DNA of 33,718 nt. Source: an uncultured Eubacteriales bacterium. Lineage in GTDB: Bacteria > Bacillota > Clostridia > TANB77 > CAG-508. The notes under the pieces were generated by a model. The model made no database searches and was not told the DNA's origin. It saw only the letters and a list, made by a program, of their open reading frames with translations. Position numbers and translations under genes: made by a program. The stretch spans positions 1-33,718 of the forward strand of contig CASEIX010000027.1 of the NCBI GenBank assembly GCA_949288095.1, in the 5' to 3' direction. Below, piece by piece: positions 22,729 through 30,491 of the stretch; the stretch's first letter is position 1, and each line of letters opens with the position of its first letter.

Positions 22729-23376
22729 ATGGAAGAAATTAATAAAAATTTAGAGGAATATATTGAAAAAAATGTGTTACCACAATATGACACCAATAAT
22801 GTTGGAGGTCATGGAAAAGAACATATAGAGACAGTTATTCATAGAAGTTTTGAAATTATAAATGAATTTCATTTAGATGTTAATAAAGATATGGTATATA
22901 CGATTGCAGCTTTTCATGATATTGGATATAGAGAAAATCCAGACCAACATGAAGAAGTATCAAGTGAAAAATTTAAACAAGATAAAGAAATGGAAAAATT
23001 CTTTGATGAAGAAGAGAAAAAAATCATTGCAGAGGCAATTGTTGACCACAGAGCAAGCTTAGAATATGAAGCAAGAAGTATTTATGGGAAAATTGTTTCT
23101 TCAGCAGATAGAGAAACATCAGTAGAAAATATGCTTACAAGATCAATATTATATCAAGCAGACAAACATAAAGCAGAAAATCCAAGCTTAGAACAAGTAA
23201 TAGAATATTCATATAAAAAATTATCAAGCAAATATGGAAAAGGTGGATATGCAAAAATGTATTATCCAGATGAAAAATATAAAAACTATTTAAATAAAAT
23301 GCAAGAATTATTAGAAAATAAAGAAAAATTCATAGAAGCAGAAATGGATTTAGCAAAAAAATTAGGAAAGGTATAA
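22729..23376 (+). CDS. HD-domain phosphohydrolase (YedJ/YpgQ-like)
   Basis: The 215-residue protein has H28 and H32 in GGHGKEHIETVIHR, H63-D64 in AAFHDIGY, VDHRAS, and a late Asp in SSADRE, giving the complete H...HD...D metal set. This order (GHxxxH, HDIG, DHRA, ADR) is known from the YpgQ/YedJ group, some members of which are dNTP or nucleotide pyrophosphatases. It is 19 bp after the Nudix gene and three bases before the phosphatase gene, so all three share a transcript. The Glu/Lys-rich C-terminus (EAEMDLAKKLGKV) is a helix. The substrate is inferred only by family. Confidence 0.8.
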   Translation: MEEINKNLEEYIEKNVLPQYDTNNVGGHGKEHIETVIHRSFEIINEFHLDVNKDMVYTIAAFHDIGYRENPDQHEEVSSEKFKQDKEMEKFFDEEEKKIIAEAIVDHRASLEYEARSIYGKIVSSADRETSVENMLTRSILYQADKHKAENPSLEQVIEYSYKKLSSKYGKGGYAKMYYPDEKYKNYLNKMQELLENKEKFIEAEMDLAKKLGKV

Positions 23377-23379
23377 AAT

Positions 23380-23847
23380 ATGATTAAAGTATTATTTGTA
23401 TGTTTAGGAAATATTTGTAGATCTCCTATGGCAGAATATGTATTTAAAGATATGGTAAAAAAGAAAGGTTTAGAAAAGCAATTTTCTATTGCTTCAGCAG
23501 CTACAAGTTATGAAGAAATAGGGAATGATATGCATTATGGAACAAAAGATAAATTAGAAGAAAAAAGAATCCCATATGCAAAACATAAAGCAAGAAGAAT
23601 TGAAAAACAAGATTATGAAAAATATGATTATATCATTGGGATGGAAGAAAGTAATCTTCGAAATATCCAAAGAATTGTAGGAAATGATAAAGATAATAAA
23701 ATATATAAACTTTTAGATTTCTCAAAAAATCCAAGAGATATTGCAGATCCATGGTACACAGGAAACTTTACAGTTACCTATGAAGATATTGTAGAAGGAT
23801 GTACGGGATTTTTGGAGTATTTAGAAAAGGAAAACATTGTAAAATAA
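23380..23847 (+). CDS. Low-molecular-weight protein-tyrosine phosphatase
   Basis: The 155-residue protein carries the full active site of the family: the P-loop VCLGNICRS with C8 and R14, and the general-acid loop DPWYTGNF with D123. The enzyme removes phosphate from phosphotyrosine or, in some bacteria, from phosphoarginine. The length is normal. It begins three bases after the upstream stop, without a strong ribosome site, so its translation likely depends on the gene before. No tyrosine kinase gene is in the window. Confidence 0.95.
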   Translation: MIKVLFVCLGNICRSPMAEYVFKDMVKKKGLEKQFSIASAATSYEEIGNDMHYGTKDKLEEKRIPYAKHKARRIEKQDYEKYDYIIGMEESNLRNIQRIVGNDKDNKIYKLLDFSKNPRDIADPWYTGNFTVTYEDIVEGCTGFLEYLEKENIVK

Positions 23848-23857
23848 GAGGTAAATA

Positions 23858-24592
23858 ATGGCCAATACATATATAAAAATTAAGGAAAAAGAAATTCCAG
23901 TTATGATTAGAAATTATAGACATACGAATTGTATAACGATGTATTTTAGAGGAAATGTTTTAAATATTAGTAAATCCAAATATTTATCTAACAAAAAAAT
24001 GTTGGAATTTATTCAGCAAAAAGAAGAACAAATATATGAACAATATCTAAAAATCATGTCTAAAGAAAATGATAAAATGAAACATTGGTATACAGGAGAG
24101 AAGATAAGCTATAAAGGTGAAGATTTCTGTATACAAATAGAATATGTTTCTAAAAAAAGAATAAAAATTATTTTAGATGAAGAAACGAAACGATTTATTA
24201 TTGAAATACCAGAAATGTTGAAAGATGAAGATAATAAAGCAATAATTGATAAATATGTAAAAAGATTTCTTTGTGTAAAAACAAAGGAATATTTAGAAAA
24301 GCGATTACCATATTGGAGTCAAAAAATGCAAGTATTATACTATGAATACAAAGTAAGAGATGCAAGAAGTAAATATGGTAGTTGTATACCAAGTAAAAGA
24401 GCATTACATTTTAGTAATAGGCTTATCATGTTACCAGAAGATAAAATTGATGCAATTATTGTTCATGAATTGTCACATATGGTATTTGCTAATCATAGTA
24501 GTAATTTCTATAATTTAGTTCAACAATATATACCAAATTATTTTGAGATTGATAAATGGTTAAAGAAAAATGTAAAGAGAGTTATGATATAA
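23858..24592 (+). CDS. YgjP-like metallopeptidase (M48/DUF45)
   Basis: This 244-residue protein has the zinc motif IVHELSHMVFANHSSNFYNLV with H203, H207 and E204, and a third ligand H213, matching the YgjP/DUF45 family (often paired with DNA repair or restriction genes). The middle contains KVRDARSKYGSCIPSKRALHFSNRLIMLP, typical of the family ('S.wGSC...g.i..N..l...P'). It is cytoplasmic, with no signal peptide. It is the last gene of the operon, with GAGGT before the ATG, and is followed at once by a REP-like repeat that can end transcription. Confidence 0.9.
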   Translation: MANTYIKIKEKEIPVMIRNYRHTNCITMYFRGNVLNISKSKYLSNKKMLEFIQQKEEQIYEQYLKIMSKENDKMKHWYTGEKISYKGEDFCIQIEYVSKKRIKIILDEETKRFIIEIPEMLKDEDNKAIIDKYVKRFLCVKTKEYLEKRLPYWSQKMQVLYYEYKVRDARSKYGSCIPSKRALHFSNRLIMLPEDKIDAIIVHELSHMVFANHSSNFYNLVQQYIPNYFEIDKWLKKNVKRVMI

Positions 24593-24643
24593 AAAGGGAT
24601 TTTGGGGACGGGCTCATTTTTCCCTTTTTTCGTCCTCAAAATC
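24592..24643. repeat. REP-like palindrome with GGGGACGGG core, likely also a terminator
   Basis: GATTTTGGGGACG (24598-24610) pairs with CGTCCTCAAAATC (24631-24643), 13 pairs with one G-U. An alternative hairpin pairs AAAAGGGA (24592-24599) with TCCCTTTT (24621-24628). The core GGGGACGGG recurs in the larger repeat at 33418-33524. It lies between two convergent genes. Such elements in Clostridia are often mobile REP units moved by RAYT-type transposases. Confidence 0.65.
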
Positions 24644-24645
24644 TT

Positions 24646-25563
24646 TTAATTCGTTTTATAAAATATCCCTTGATACAAATTTTCTTCTTTTAATTTTTTA
24701 TCCAAACCATTTAGTATCCACTTTTTGTGTAAATCCCATTTAGGAGCAATTAATATATCCTTAGGTGCATCACCAGATACTCTATGAATGACAATATCAG
24801 AAGAAATATGTGAAAGAATATATACCAAACAATTTAAGTAATGTTCTAAGGAAATAGGTTCATATTCATTCTTGTTATACATATTAGCTAAAACAGTATT
24901 CTCTACGACATAAGTATTATGAATTTTTAATCCTTGGATATGATGCTGATTTATAAAATCTACCGTATTTTGTATATCTTCAAAAGTTTCGTTTGGTAAT
25001 CCTACCATTATATGAGTAATCACATCAATATCATACTTATTAAGTAATTCAACAGCTTTTGTAAATTGCTCGTTTGTATACTGTCTATTAATAAATTTTC
25101 CGATTTTTTCATTAGAGGTTTGCAGTCCTAATTCTACAGAAACATAATATTTCTTTGTATAAGAATGTAAAAGTTTTACAATATCTTCAGAAATACAATC
25201 AGGTCGTGTAGCAACTGATAATCCAATAATTTTAGAATTGATTAAAGCACTATCATATTTTTTCTTTAACTTATCAAGAGAATCATAAGTATTTGAAAAA
25301 TTTTGAAAATAAACAATAAATTTATTTGCTCTATTAGAACGAGGAGACTTAAAATAATCTGTTACTTGCTTTGAAATATCTTTATAAGGGTCTAAATGCT
25401 CTCCAGATCCACATTCACTACAAAAAATGCAACCAGAATTACTCAAAGTTCCATCACGATTAGGACAAGTAAAATGCCCATTAATACAAATTTTTAAAAC
25501 TCTTTCTCCAAATCGTTTTATATAATATTCATTTAATTTTGTGTATCTATATAAACTTTCCAT
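24646..25563 (-). CDS. TIGR01212 family radical SAM protein (YtqA-like)
   Basis: The 305-residue protein has the iron-sulfur motif CPNRDGTLSNSGCIFCSECG: C33, C45 and C48 are the likely 4Fe-4S ligands. It continues with FQNFSNTYDSL, GLSVATRPDCIS, VSVELGLQTSNEKI and THIMVGLPNETFED, all typical of TIGR01212. The family is conserved in Firmicutes and resembles the Elp3-like radical SAM domain; its reaction is not established, RNA or protein modification being likely. Length is normal. It is alone on its strand and ends at the REP repeat. No clear ribosome site stands before the ATG at 25563; 'ATTATGG' suggests a weak one. Confidence 0.9.
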   Translation of the reverse strand: MESLYRYTKLNEYYIKRFGERVLKICINGHFTCPNRDGTLSNSGCIFCSECGSGEHLDPYKDISKQVTDYFKSPRSNRANKFIVYFQNFSNTYDSLDKLKKKYDSALINSKIIGLSVATRPDCISEDIVKLLHSYTKKYYVSVELGLQTSNEKIGKFINRQYTNEQFTKAVELLNKYDIDVITHIMVGLPNETFEDIQNTVDFINQHHIQGLKIHNTYVVENTVLANMYNKNEYEPISLEHYLNCLVYILSHISSDIVIHRVSGDAPKDILIAPKWDLHKKWILNGLDKKLKEENLYQGIFYKTN

Positions 25564-25626
25564 AATACATACAGTATATCAAAAATAGAAGAAAATAACA
25601 ATCAAAAAAGCTTTGAATAAAAATGA

Positions 25627-25657
25627 AAGCTAAATATTTTTATTCCATATTTAGCTT
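25627..25657. terminator. Terminator hairpin after the small membrane protein gene
   Basis: AAGCTAAATAT (25627-25637) pairs perfectly with ATATTTAGCTT (25647-25657); A/T runs flank both sides. It closes the minus-strand small ORF ending at 25663. Confidence 0.65.
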
Positions 25658-25662
25658 AATAA

Positions 25663-25818
25663 TTATGAATTTTTATCTTTTTTGAATTTTGATAGTATAA
25701 AATCTAAAAAGATAGAGATAAAAAACAAAATCAAAAAGAAAAGTAAAATTATTAGCAATTCTTTAGATTGTTCTTCTTTTGGTAAAGTATAAAAATAAAT
25801 TATATAATTACTTATCAT
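25663..25818 (-). CDS. Small single-span membrane protein (51 residues)
   Basis: The frame from ATG at 25818 to TAA at 25663 encodes MISNYIIYFYTLPKEEQSKE, then a strongly hydrophobic stretch (LLIILLFFLILFFISIFLDF, residues 21-40) and a Lys-rich tail KFKKDKNS. AAGGTGG stands eight bases upstream of the ATG and a terminator follows the stop, which supports a real gene. The hydrophobic helix and positive tail suggest a membrane protein with the C-terminus inside. No family is recognised. Possible roles (small regulator, type I toxin-like, holin-like) cannot be told apart. Confidence 0.5.
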   Translation of the reverse strand: MISNYIIYFYTLPKEEQSKELLIILLFFLILFFISIFLDFILSKFKKDKNS

Positions 25819-25934
25819 AAACCATTCCACCTTTTATAGTATCTTATACGGAATATTTTATGAAAGTAATACATTAAAATCAATACAATATATTCAAAAT
25901 AATACAAAAAGTACAAAAAAGTTTAAGAAATCGA

Positions 25935-26282
25935 CTAATTTTTTATGAAAATAGAAATATCTTTAATAATATTTATAGCTGTTTCAATTTCTTTATCACT
26001 ATATGTACTTAGAAGTTCTTTTGTTTTATTGATAATTGTATCATCAAGACCATATAAAATATAATCAGCAGAATGACCACTCAAATCTCTAAGTTTTCGA
26101 ATACTTCTATATACTAAATTCCCTCTACCTTCTTCAACTAATCCAAGAAATTGACTAGATATACCAATTTCTTTTGCTAATTGTGTTTTATTCATATGTA
26201 ATTCATTTTCTCTAATATATTTAATTCTTTTACCTCTTGAAATTTGTTCTTGTTTTTCTAATTCTAGATCAGATTTATTCAT
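25935..26282 (-). CDS. XRE-family helix-turn-helix regulator
   Basis: The 115-residue protein has an HTH_3/XRE domain at about 18-75: RGKRIKYIRENELHMNKTQLAKEIGISSQFLGLVEEGRGNLVYRSIRKLRDLSGHSADYILYG, including the recognition helix SSQFLGLVEEG. The tail (about 80-115) is helical and may make a dimer. It is a cytoplasmic DNA-binding protein. It is divergent from the Spo0A-like regulator gene (26437), with the three ATGGTA repeats between them, so it may control that promoter or its own. The start has AGGAGG close upstream. Confidence 0.9.
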   Translation of the reverse strand: MNKSDLELEKQEQISRGKRIKYIRENELHMNKTQLAKEIGISSQFLGLVEEGRGNLVYRSIRKLRDLSGHSADYILYGLDDTIINKTKELLSTYSDKEIETAINIIKDISIFIKN

Positions 26283-26355
26283 GCGAAATTCCTCCTATTA
26301 CAAAAAAATTTAAGTATTAATCATATAAATTTTACAATATAATATATTCGAGCAC

Positions 26356-26403
26356 ATGGTAAAATATTTGTAGAATTATGGTATTTTATGGAGAAATATG
26401 GTA
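26356..26403 (+). promoter_or_regulatory. Three ATGGTA direct repeats at about two-turn spacing
   Basis: ATGGTA occurs at 26356-26361, 26378-26383 and 26398-26403, i.e. 22 and 20 bp apart, on the same face of the helix. The repeats lie between the divergent XRE and Spo0A-like genes, where regulator binding sites are expected. No Spo0A box (TGTCGAA) is seen. Confidence 0.4.
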
Positions 26404-26436
26404 ACATTATGAAAAAAGAAGAAAGGGTGTATACAT

Positions 26437-27225
26437 ATGACAACAAAATCTATGAAAATACTAATAATAGAAGATGACAGAAATGATTGTAACAATTTTA
26501 TTAACAGTGTGAAGAATAGAGATGATGTAGAAATTATTGGAATCACGGATTCAGATGTAGAAGGACTAAAATATGTAGAGTTAAAACAACCAGAAGCTAT
26601 TATATTAGATTTAGAACTAAATAACAGCATGACAGGAAATGCAGATTCTTTGGGATTTTTATCAGAACTTAAAAAGTTGAATTTGGGTTATGAACCAATC
26701 ATTGTTGTAACAACACATATTCATTCAAAAAGAATATATGATATAGTTCATAAAAATGGTGCAGATATCATACTATACAAGAATCATCCAAGATATTCAG
26801 CAGATTATGTTTTGAATAAATTAATAAGTTTAAGAGAAGTAACACCAGAAAAGACAATAGAAACATTAAAAGAAGAATTGGAGGATAATAGGAGAAAGAT
26901 ATCAGATTGTATTGTTAGAGAATTAGACTTAATAGGGATACCTGCTAAAATGGTAGGAAGAAAATATATACATGATGCAATCTTATATTTGATTGAAAAT
27001 AAAGGAGATAATACAAATGTTATTAGACATTTAACAAACATATATAAAAAATCTGGAAATACAATTACAAATGGTATTCAAAATGCCATTATCCATGCTT
27101 GGAATAATACACCAGTAGATGATTTATTGGAATATTATAGAGCAAGAGTAAGTCTCGAAACGGGTATACCAACACCAATGGAATTTATATATTATTATGT
27201 AGAAAAAGTTGAAAGAGAAATATAA
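26437..27225 (+). CDS. Spo0A-like response regulator
   Basis: The 262-residue protein has an N-terminal receiver domain (about 6-130) with the acidic pair E12/D13, phosphoacceptor D58 in AIILDLE, T92/T93 and K115 in LYKNHP. The C-terminal part (about 155-258) is a Spo0A_C domain: LDLIGIPAKMVGRKYIHDAILYLIEN, then TNGIQNAIIHAWNN and GIPTPMEFIYYYVEKV. In sporulating Firmicutes Spo0A is the master regulator of sporulation. Here the C-terminal domain is quite divergent and the gene stands beside accessory-like genes rather than spoIVB, so a paralogue is more likely. The ribosome site AAAGGG is about ten bases upstream of the ATG. Confidence 0.8.
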   Translation: MTTKSMKILIIEDDRNDCNNFINSVKNRDDVEIIGITDSDVEGLKYVELKQPEAIILDLELNNSMTGNADSLGFLSELKKLNLGYEPIIVVTTHIHSKRIYDIVHKNGADIILYKNHPRYSADYVLNKLISLREVTPEKTIETLKEELEDNRRKISDCIVRELDLIGIPAKMVGRKYIHDAILYLIENKGDNTNVIRHLTNIYKKSGNTITNGIQNAIIHAWNNTPVDDLLEYYRARVSLETGIPTPMEFIYYYVEKVEREI

Positions 27226-27250
27226 TAAAAATAAAATAATGTATTGAAAA

Positions 27251-27301
27251 ATCTCTAATTGTATTGTAAAATAATGGAAAATACAATTAGAGATACTTTT
27301 T
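27251..27301 (+). terminator. Strong rho-independent terminator after the response regulator
   Basis: ATCTCTAATTGTATT (27251-27265) pairs perfectly with AATACAATTAGAGAT (27280-27294), 15 bp, and a T run (27297-27301) follows. Confidence 0.85.
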
Positions 27302-27691
27302 GTTATAATATGTTAATTTTTGTTGATAAATGTAACTCCCATAACATTTTATTTATATTTAAAATTTTAAATCAAATTTTTTAGTAATCAATATTATTGT
27401 TTTGCGATTAATGATTAAAATAAAGAGTCAGATAATTTTTTTGAAAAATAAGTCTTTTACTTTTTTATATTTTGCATCTATAATTTATATCAATTTATAA
27501 ATTTGTATAAATATTTTATTTCTATAATTTCATATCTGAAAAATCTATATATTTCCAATTTGCATATTCGAAATGTAAACAAAAATAACTGGTATTAAGA
27601 TAAAAGTATTTCGAAAGTATTTATGAATAGAAAGTCAAATTTATTTATTGAATCAAATAAAGAAATTTGATAAAATGAAAGGAGAAGATAA
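27302..27691 (+). promoter_or_regulatory. AT-rich intergenic region with a weak promoter before the Rpn gene
   Basis: No reading frame of note is seen in these 390 bases. A possible promoter is TTGAAT (27648-27653), 17 bp, TAAAAT (27671-27676), but the start it predicts would fall in the ribosome site AAAGGAG (27678-27684), so the true promoter may lie upstream. Confidence 0.35.
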
Positions 27692-28600
27692 ATGAGCAAT
27701 TTAAAGAAACAAAAAGAAGTAGAAATGCTACCATTATCAAACGATTATGTCTTTAAAAGAATTTTTGGAAAAGGTGGGAATGAGAAAATTCTAAAAAGTC
27801 TTTTAGAGGCAATATTAAAAATCAGTATAAGAAAAATAGAAGTCAAAAATCCAGAAATCCCAAAAGAAGCAATAGATGAGAAATTAAGCATATTAGATAT
27901 AAAAGCAGAAATTAATGAAGATACAATTATCGATATTGAGATGCAAGTAGGAAATACCACAGAAATTGATAGAAGATTAGTTGTATATAATGCAAAACTA
28001 ATAGCAGGGGAAATAAAAGTATCAGAGAAATATCAAACAGCAAAAGATACAATTGTGATATGCATTATTAATGATTATGTAGTAAAAAGAAATGCATATT
28101 TAAGTTTAGCAATGCTAAAATATGAAGAGACAGAAGATATAAGATATGTGGATATGGGATATCAAGAAGAAGAGAAATACTTAACAAAAATGTGTAAATA
28201 TTATATAATAGAATTACCGAAGTTTAAGAAAAAGAAACCAAAAGTGGGAGATTTATTAGAAAAATGGTTGTATGTGATTGGGGGAGATCAAAAAATGATG
28301 GAAAAATGTGAAAAAGAAAATGAAGAAATCAAAGAAGCAGTAAAACAATTAACTGAGATGAGTGCAGATGATTATGAAAGAGAAATATACGAAATTAGAG
28401 AAAGAAGTAGATTAACTTATAACACAGAAATGTATGAGGCAAGGAGAAAAGGATTAGAGGAAGGAGAAAAACGTGGAGAAGAACGTGGAGAAAAAAGAGA
28501 AAAAGAAAAAATTGCTAAAAAAATGAAAGAAGAAGGATTAGACATAGAGTTAATCAAAAAAATAACAAATTTAACAGAAGAAGAAATTAATTTATTATAA
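27692..28600 (+). CDS. Rpn family recombination-promoting nuclease/PD-(D/E)XK putative transposase
   Basis: The 302-residue protein has the Rpn/PDDEXK_2 layout: PLSNDYVFKRIFGKGGNEKI at the start, LSILDIKAEI with D69, IIDIEMQVG with E83-x-Q85 as the catalytic core, and WLYVIGG. The Lys of the ExK is replaced by Gln, as is usual in this family. The C-terminus (about 245-302) is a charged helix, EGEKRGEERGEKREKEKIAKKMKEEGLD-type repeat, then a small helical motif IELIKKITNLTEEEI. These proteins occur in many copies in Clostridia and promote RecA-independent recombination in E. coli. The start has AAAGGAG eight bases upstream. Confidence 0.9.
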   Translation: MSNLKKQKEVEMLPLSNDYVFKRIFGKGGNEKILKSLLEAILKISIRKIEVKNPEIPKEAIDEKLSILDIKAEINEDTIIDIEMQVGNTTEIDRRLVVYNAKLIAGEIKVSEKYQTAKDTIVICIINDYVVKRNAYLSLAMLKYEETEDIRYVDMGYQEEEKYLTKMCKYYIIELPKFKKKKPKVGDLLEKWLYVIGGDQKMMEKCEKENEEIKEAVKQLTEMSADDYEREIYEIRERSRLTYNTEMYEARRKGLEEGEKRGEERGEKREKEKIAKKMKEEGLDIELIKKITNLTEEEINLL

Positions 28601-28734
28601 TATATGAAGCATTTTTTTATAGTGCTAAAAATAATATAGATGAACATATTATAGATGTCAAACAATACGATTGATATTTATGATATGTTTTTTTCTATTT
28701 TCGACAAATTTCTACCATTTTTTTTTACCAAGAG

Positions 28735-28771
28735 TTACCGTCTTTTTTTCGTAAGAAGATGGTAATTTTTT
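28735..28771 (+). terminator. Rho-independent terminator after the Rpn region
   Basis: TTACCGTCTT (28735-28744) pairs with AAGATGGTAA (28756-28765), ten pairs with one G-U, followed by six T residues. It lies 135 bp after the Rpn stop and directly before the promoter of the small peptide gene. Confidence 0.7.
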
Positions 28772-28773
28772 AT

Positions 28774-28802
28774 TTGTAGGGAGTCATACGGCTTTCTATA
28801 AA
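28774..28802 (+). promoter_or_regulatory. Promoter of the Trp-rich peptide gene
   Basis: TTGTAG (28774-28779), 17 bp, TATAAA (28797-28802); the predicted start is about 28809, giving a leader of about 20 bases with the ribosome site AAGGTGGTGAG. Confidence 0.5.
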
Positions 28803-28829
28803 TACGAAAGAAAAAAGGTGGTGAGAGGG

Positions 28830-28880
28830 ATGTACGATTGGTTTGAGGCTTTTTGGATGTGGGTTAGTAGATGGATGTAA
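28830..28880 (+). CDS. Free-standing 16-residue tryptophan-rich peptide
   Basis: ATG at 28830 opens a 16-codon frame, MYDWFEAFWMWVSRWM, ending in TAA at 28880. The ribosome site AAGGTGGTGAG (28815-28825) is one of the strongest in the window, a promoter lies just upstream, and a 19-bp terminator stem begins 13 bases after the stop, so the peptide is the sole product of its own transcript. Four Trp, two Phe, three Met and one Arg make it amphipathic. It has no signal peptide. It precedes an AgrC-like kinase gene by 140 bp. Possible roles are a membrane-active toxin, a peptide signal or a regulatory leader. I do not recognise a family. Confidence 0.5.
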   Translation: MYDWFEAFWMWVSRWM

Positions 28881-28892
28881 AATTAAATAAAA

Positions 28893-28939
28893 AATAAAAT
28901 AAGAAGGTATCTATATATTTGATACCTTCTTATTTTATT
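28893..28939. terminator. Terminator of the peptide gene
   Basis: A 19-bp perfect stem (28893-28911 with 28921-28939, core AAGAAGGTATC) over a nine-base loop, with an A run before and T-rich 3' arm, follows the peptide gene and stands before the kinase gene. Confidence 0.8.
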
Positions 28940-29019
28940 GAAAAATAGGTTATTGAATATAGTTTTTATATTATATATAATAAGAAAAACATAAATAGAT
29001 AATATAGAGGGAGAACATT

Positions 29020-30480
29020 ATGGAATATATAAAGAGTCTAGGAAATATAGAATTTATCGTAGATGTAATAAAGATATTTTTTATTATATTATGCACATAT
29101 TTTATAGAATTAAAAATAATGAATAAAGTAATTTCCAATAAGATTAATATGATTGTCTTTGGCTTATTTATAATAATAGCAATAATTTCTGAGTTATTTA
29201 AAGTTTTATATGGTTTTATATATTATATTATGTGCTTAATTTTAATATTAGGAATAATTATTTCTAAAATAGTCAAAATCAACATAGGACAATCAATATT
29301 AACAACTACAATTTCATTGAGTTTAAGTTATGTATTATTTTTTCTAGCTGTACAATTGAGTTTTATACCGAACGTTTTATTAAATATAAAGAGCAATTTG
29401 TTAAGTTTAGTGATTATACTAATTATATATAATATATTAAATTATTTATTTTTAAAGATAAAGAGATTTAGTAAAGGTATAGTGTTTTTTCAAGAAAAAT
29501 TAAAAAATGAATATACAGATGTATTGGTAGTTAATATAAGCATAATAACTTTATTTTGTATAATACTAATTTCTAATTATAAGCAAGTAGTTACGAGTAA
29601 CTTAGGATTTAGTATAATCATCTTTTCCATCATCATGTTCATCACCATCCAAAAATCCTTACAGTTATACTACAAACAAAAACTGCAAGAAAGAGAAGTA
29701 GAAGAAATCAAAGAAGAACTGAAAAATAAGGATAAAGAAATAGAGGAATTAGCAAAAGAAAATTTGAAACTTAACAAAAAGAATCATTCAATAGCACACA
29801 AGCAAAAATCATTAGAATATGAATTAGAACAAATGATAATAAACAATCAAATAGAAGATGGAAATCATGTAAAAGATAAAATAGAAAGTTTATCAAAAGA
29901 AATGCAAAATGAAACTGTTAATATAGAACTAACCAAAACAGGTACTAATGAAATTGATAATATGCTAAAATATATGCAATCAGAATGTGAGAAGAATAAA
30001 ATAGATTTTCAGCTACAAGTAAATGGAAACATCCATCATATGGTAAATAAACATATTGAAAAAGAAGATTTAGAAATTTTAATTGCAGATATGATAAAGA
30101 ATGCAATCATAGCCATTAACCATTCTGAAAATACCAATAAAAGTATCTTAGTAAGATTAGGATTAATTGATGGTGCATATAGTTTATATGTCTATGATTC
30201 TGGTATAGAATTTGAAATAGATACATTAATCAATCTTGGAATAAAACCAAGTACAACACATGCAAAAGATGGTGGTACAGGAATGGGATTAATGAATACA
30301 TTTGATACTTTAAAGAAATATAAAGCAAGTTTGATTATTGATGAATATGGTAAACCAGCAAATGATAATTTTACAAAAGTAATCAAAATTGTTTTTGATA
30401 ATAAAAATGCATATAAAATAGAGTCATATCGTAAAAAAGATATACAAGAAAAAGATGTAAATAAAAGGGTTTCTTTTTAA
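29020..30480 (+). CDS. AgrC-like GHKL sensor histidine kinase (orphan)
   Basis: The 486-residue protein has about six membrane helices (residues 10-210), a coiled-coil stretch with repeated Lys/Glu (218-252), a phosphoacceptor region KKNHSIAHKQKSLE (H256, alternatively H260), and a C-terminal GHKL ATP-binding domain with N box IADMIKNAIIAI (about 353-364) and G box DGGTGMGLMN (about 418-427). This is the architecture of AgrC/ComD-type quorum-sensing kinases. No agrB, agrD or LytTR regulator gene is near; the closest response regulator is the Spo0A-like gene 1.8 kb upstream. The start has GAGGGAG about ten bases upstream. A ligand cannot be told from sequence. Confidence 0.85.
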   Translation: MEYIKSLGNIEFIVDVIKIFFIILCTYFIELKIMNKVISNKINMIVFGLFIIIAIISELFKVLYGFIYYIMCLILILGIIISKIVKINIGQSILTTTISLSLSYVLFFLAVQLSFIPNVLLNIKSNLLSLVIILIIYNILNYLFLKIKRFSKGIVFFQEKLKNEYTDVLVVNISIITLFCIILISNYKQVVTSNLGFSIIIFSIIMFITIQKSLQLYYKQKLQEREVEEIKEELKNKDKEIEELAKENLKLNKKNHSIAHKQKSLEYELEQMIINNQIEDGNHVKDKIESLSKEMQNETVNIELTKTGTNEIDNMLKYMQSECEKNKIDFQLQVNGNIHHMVNKHIEKEDLEILIADMIKNAIIAINHSENTNKSILVRLGLIDGAYSLYVYDSGIEFEIDTLINLGIKPSTTHAKDGGTGMGLMNTFDTLKKYKASLIIDEYGKPANDNFTKVIKIVFDNKNAYKIESYRKKDIQEKDVNKRVSF

Positions 30481-30491
30481 GAAATCCTTTT
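30463..30491. terminator. Bidirectional terminator between the kinase and dGTPase genes
   Basis: AAAAGGGTTTCTT (30463-30475) pairs with AAGAAATCCTTTT (30479-30491), 13 pairs with one G-U, over a three-base loop. It overlaps the 3' ends of both convergent genes. Confidence 0.7.

Noticed and set aside
28417..28665. 82-residue minus-strand frame over the end of the Rpn gene
   Set aside because: Antisense to the charged C-terminal helix of Rpn; hydrophobic only because of reverse-complemented Lys/Glu codons.
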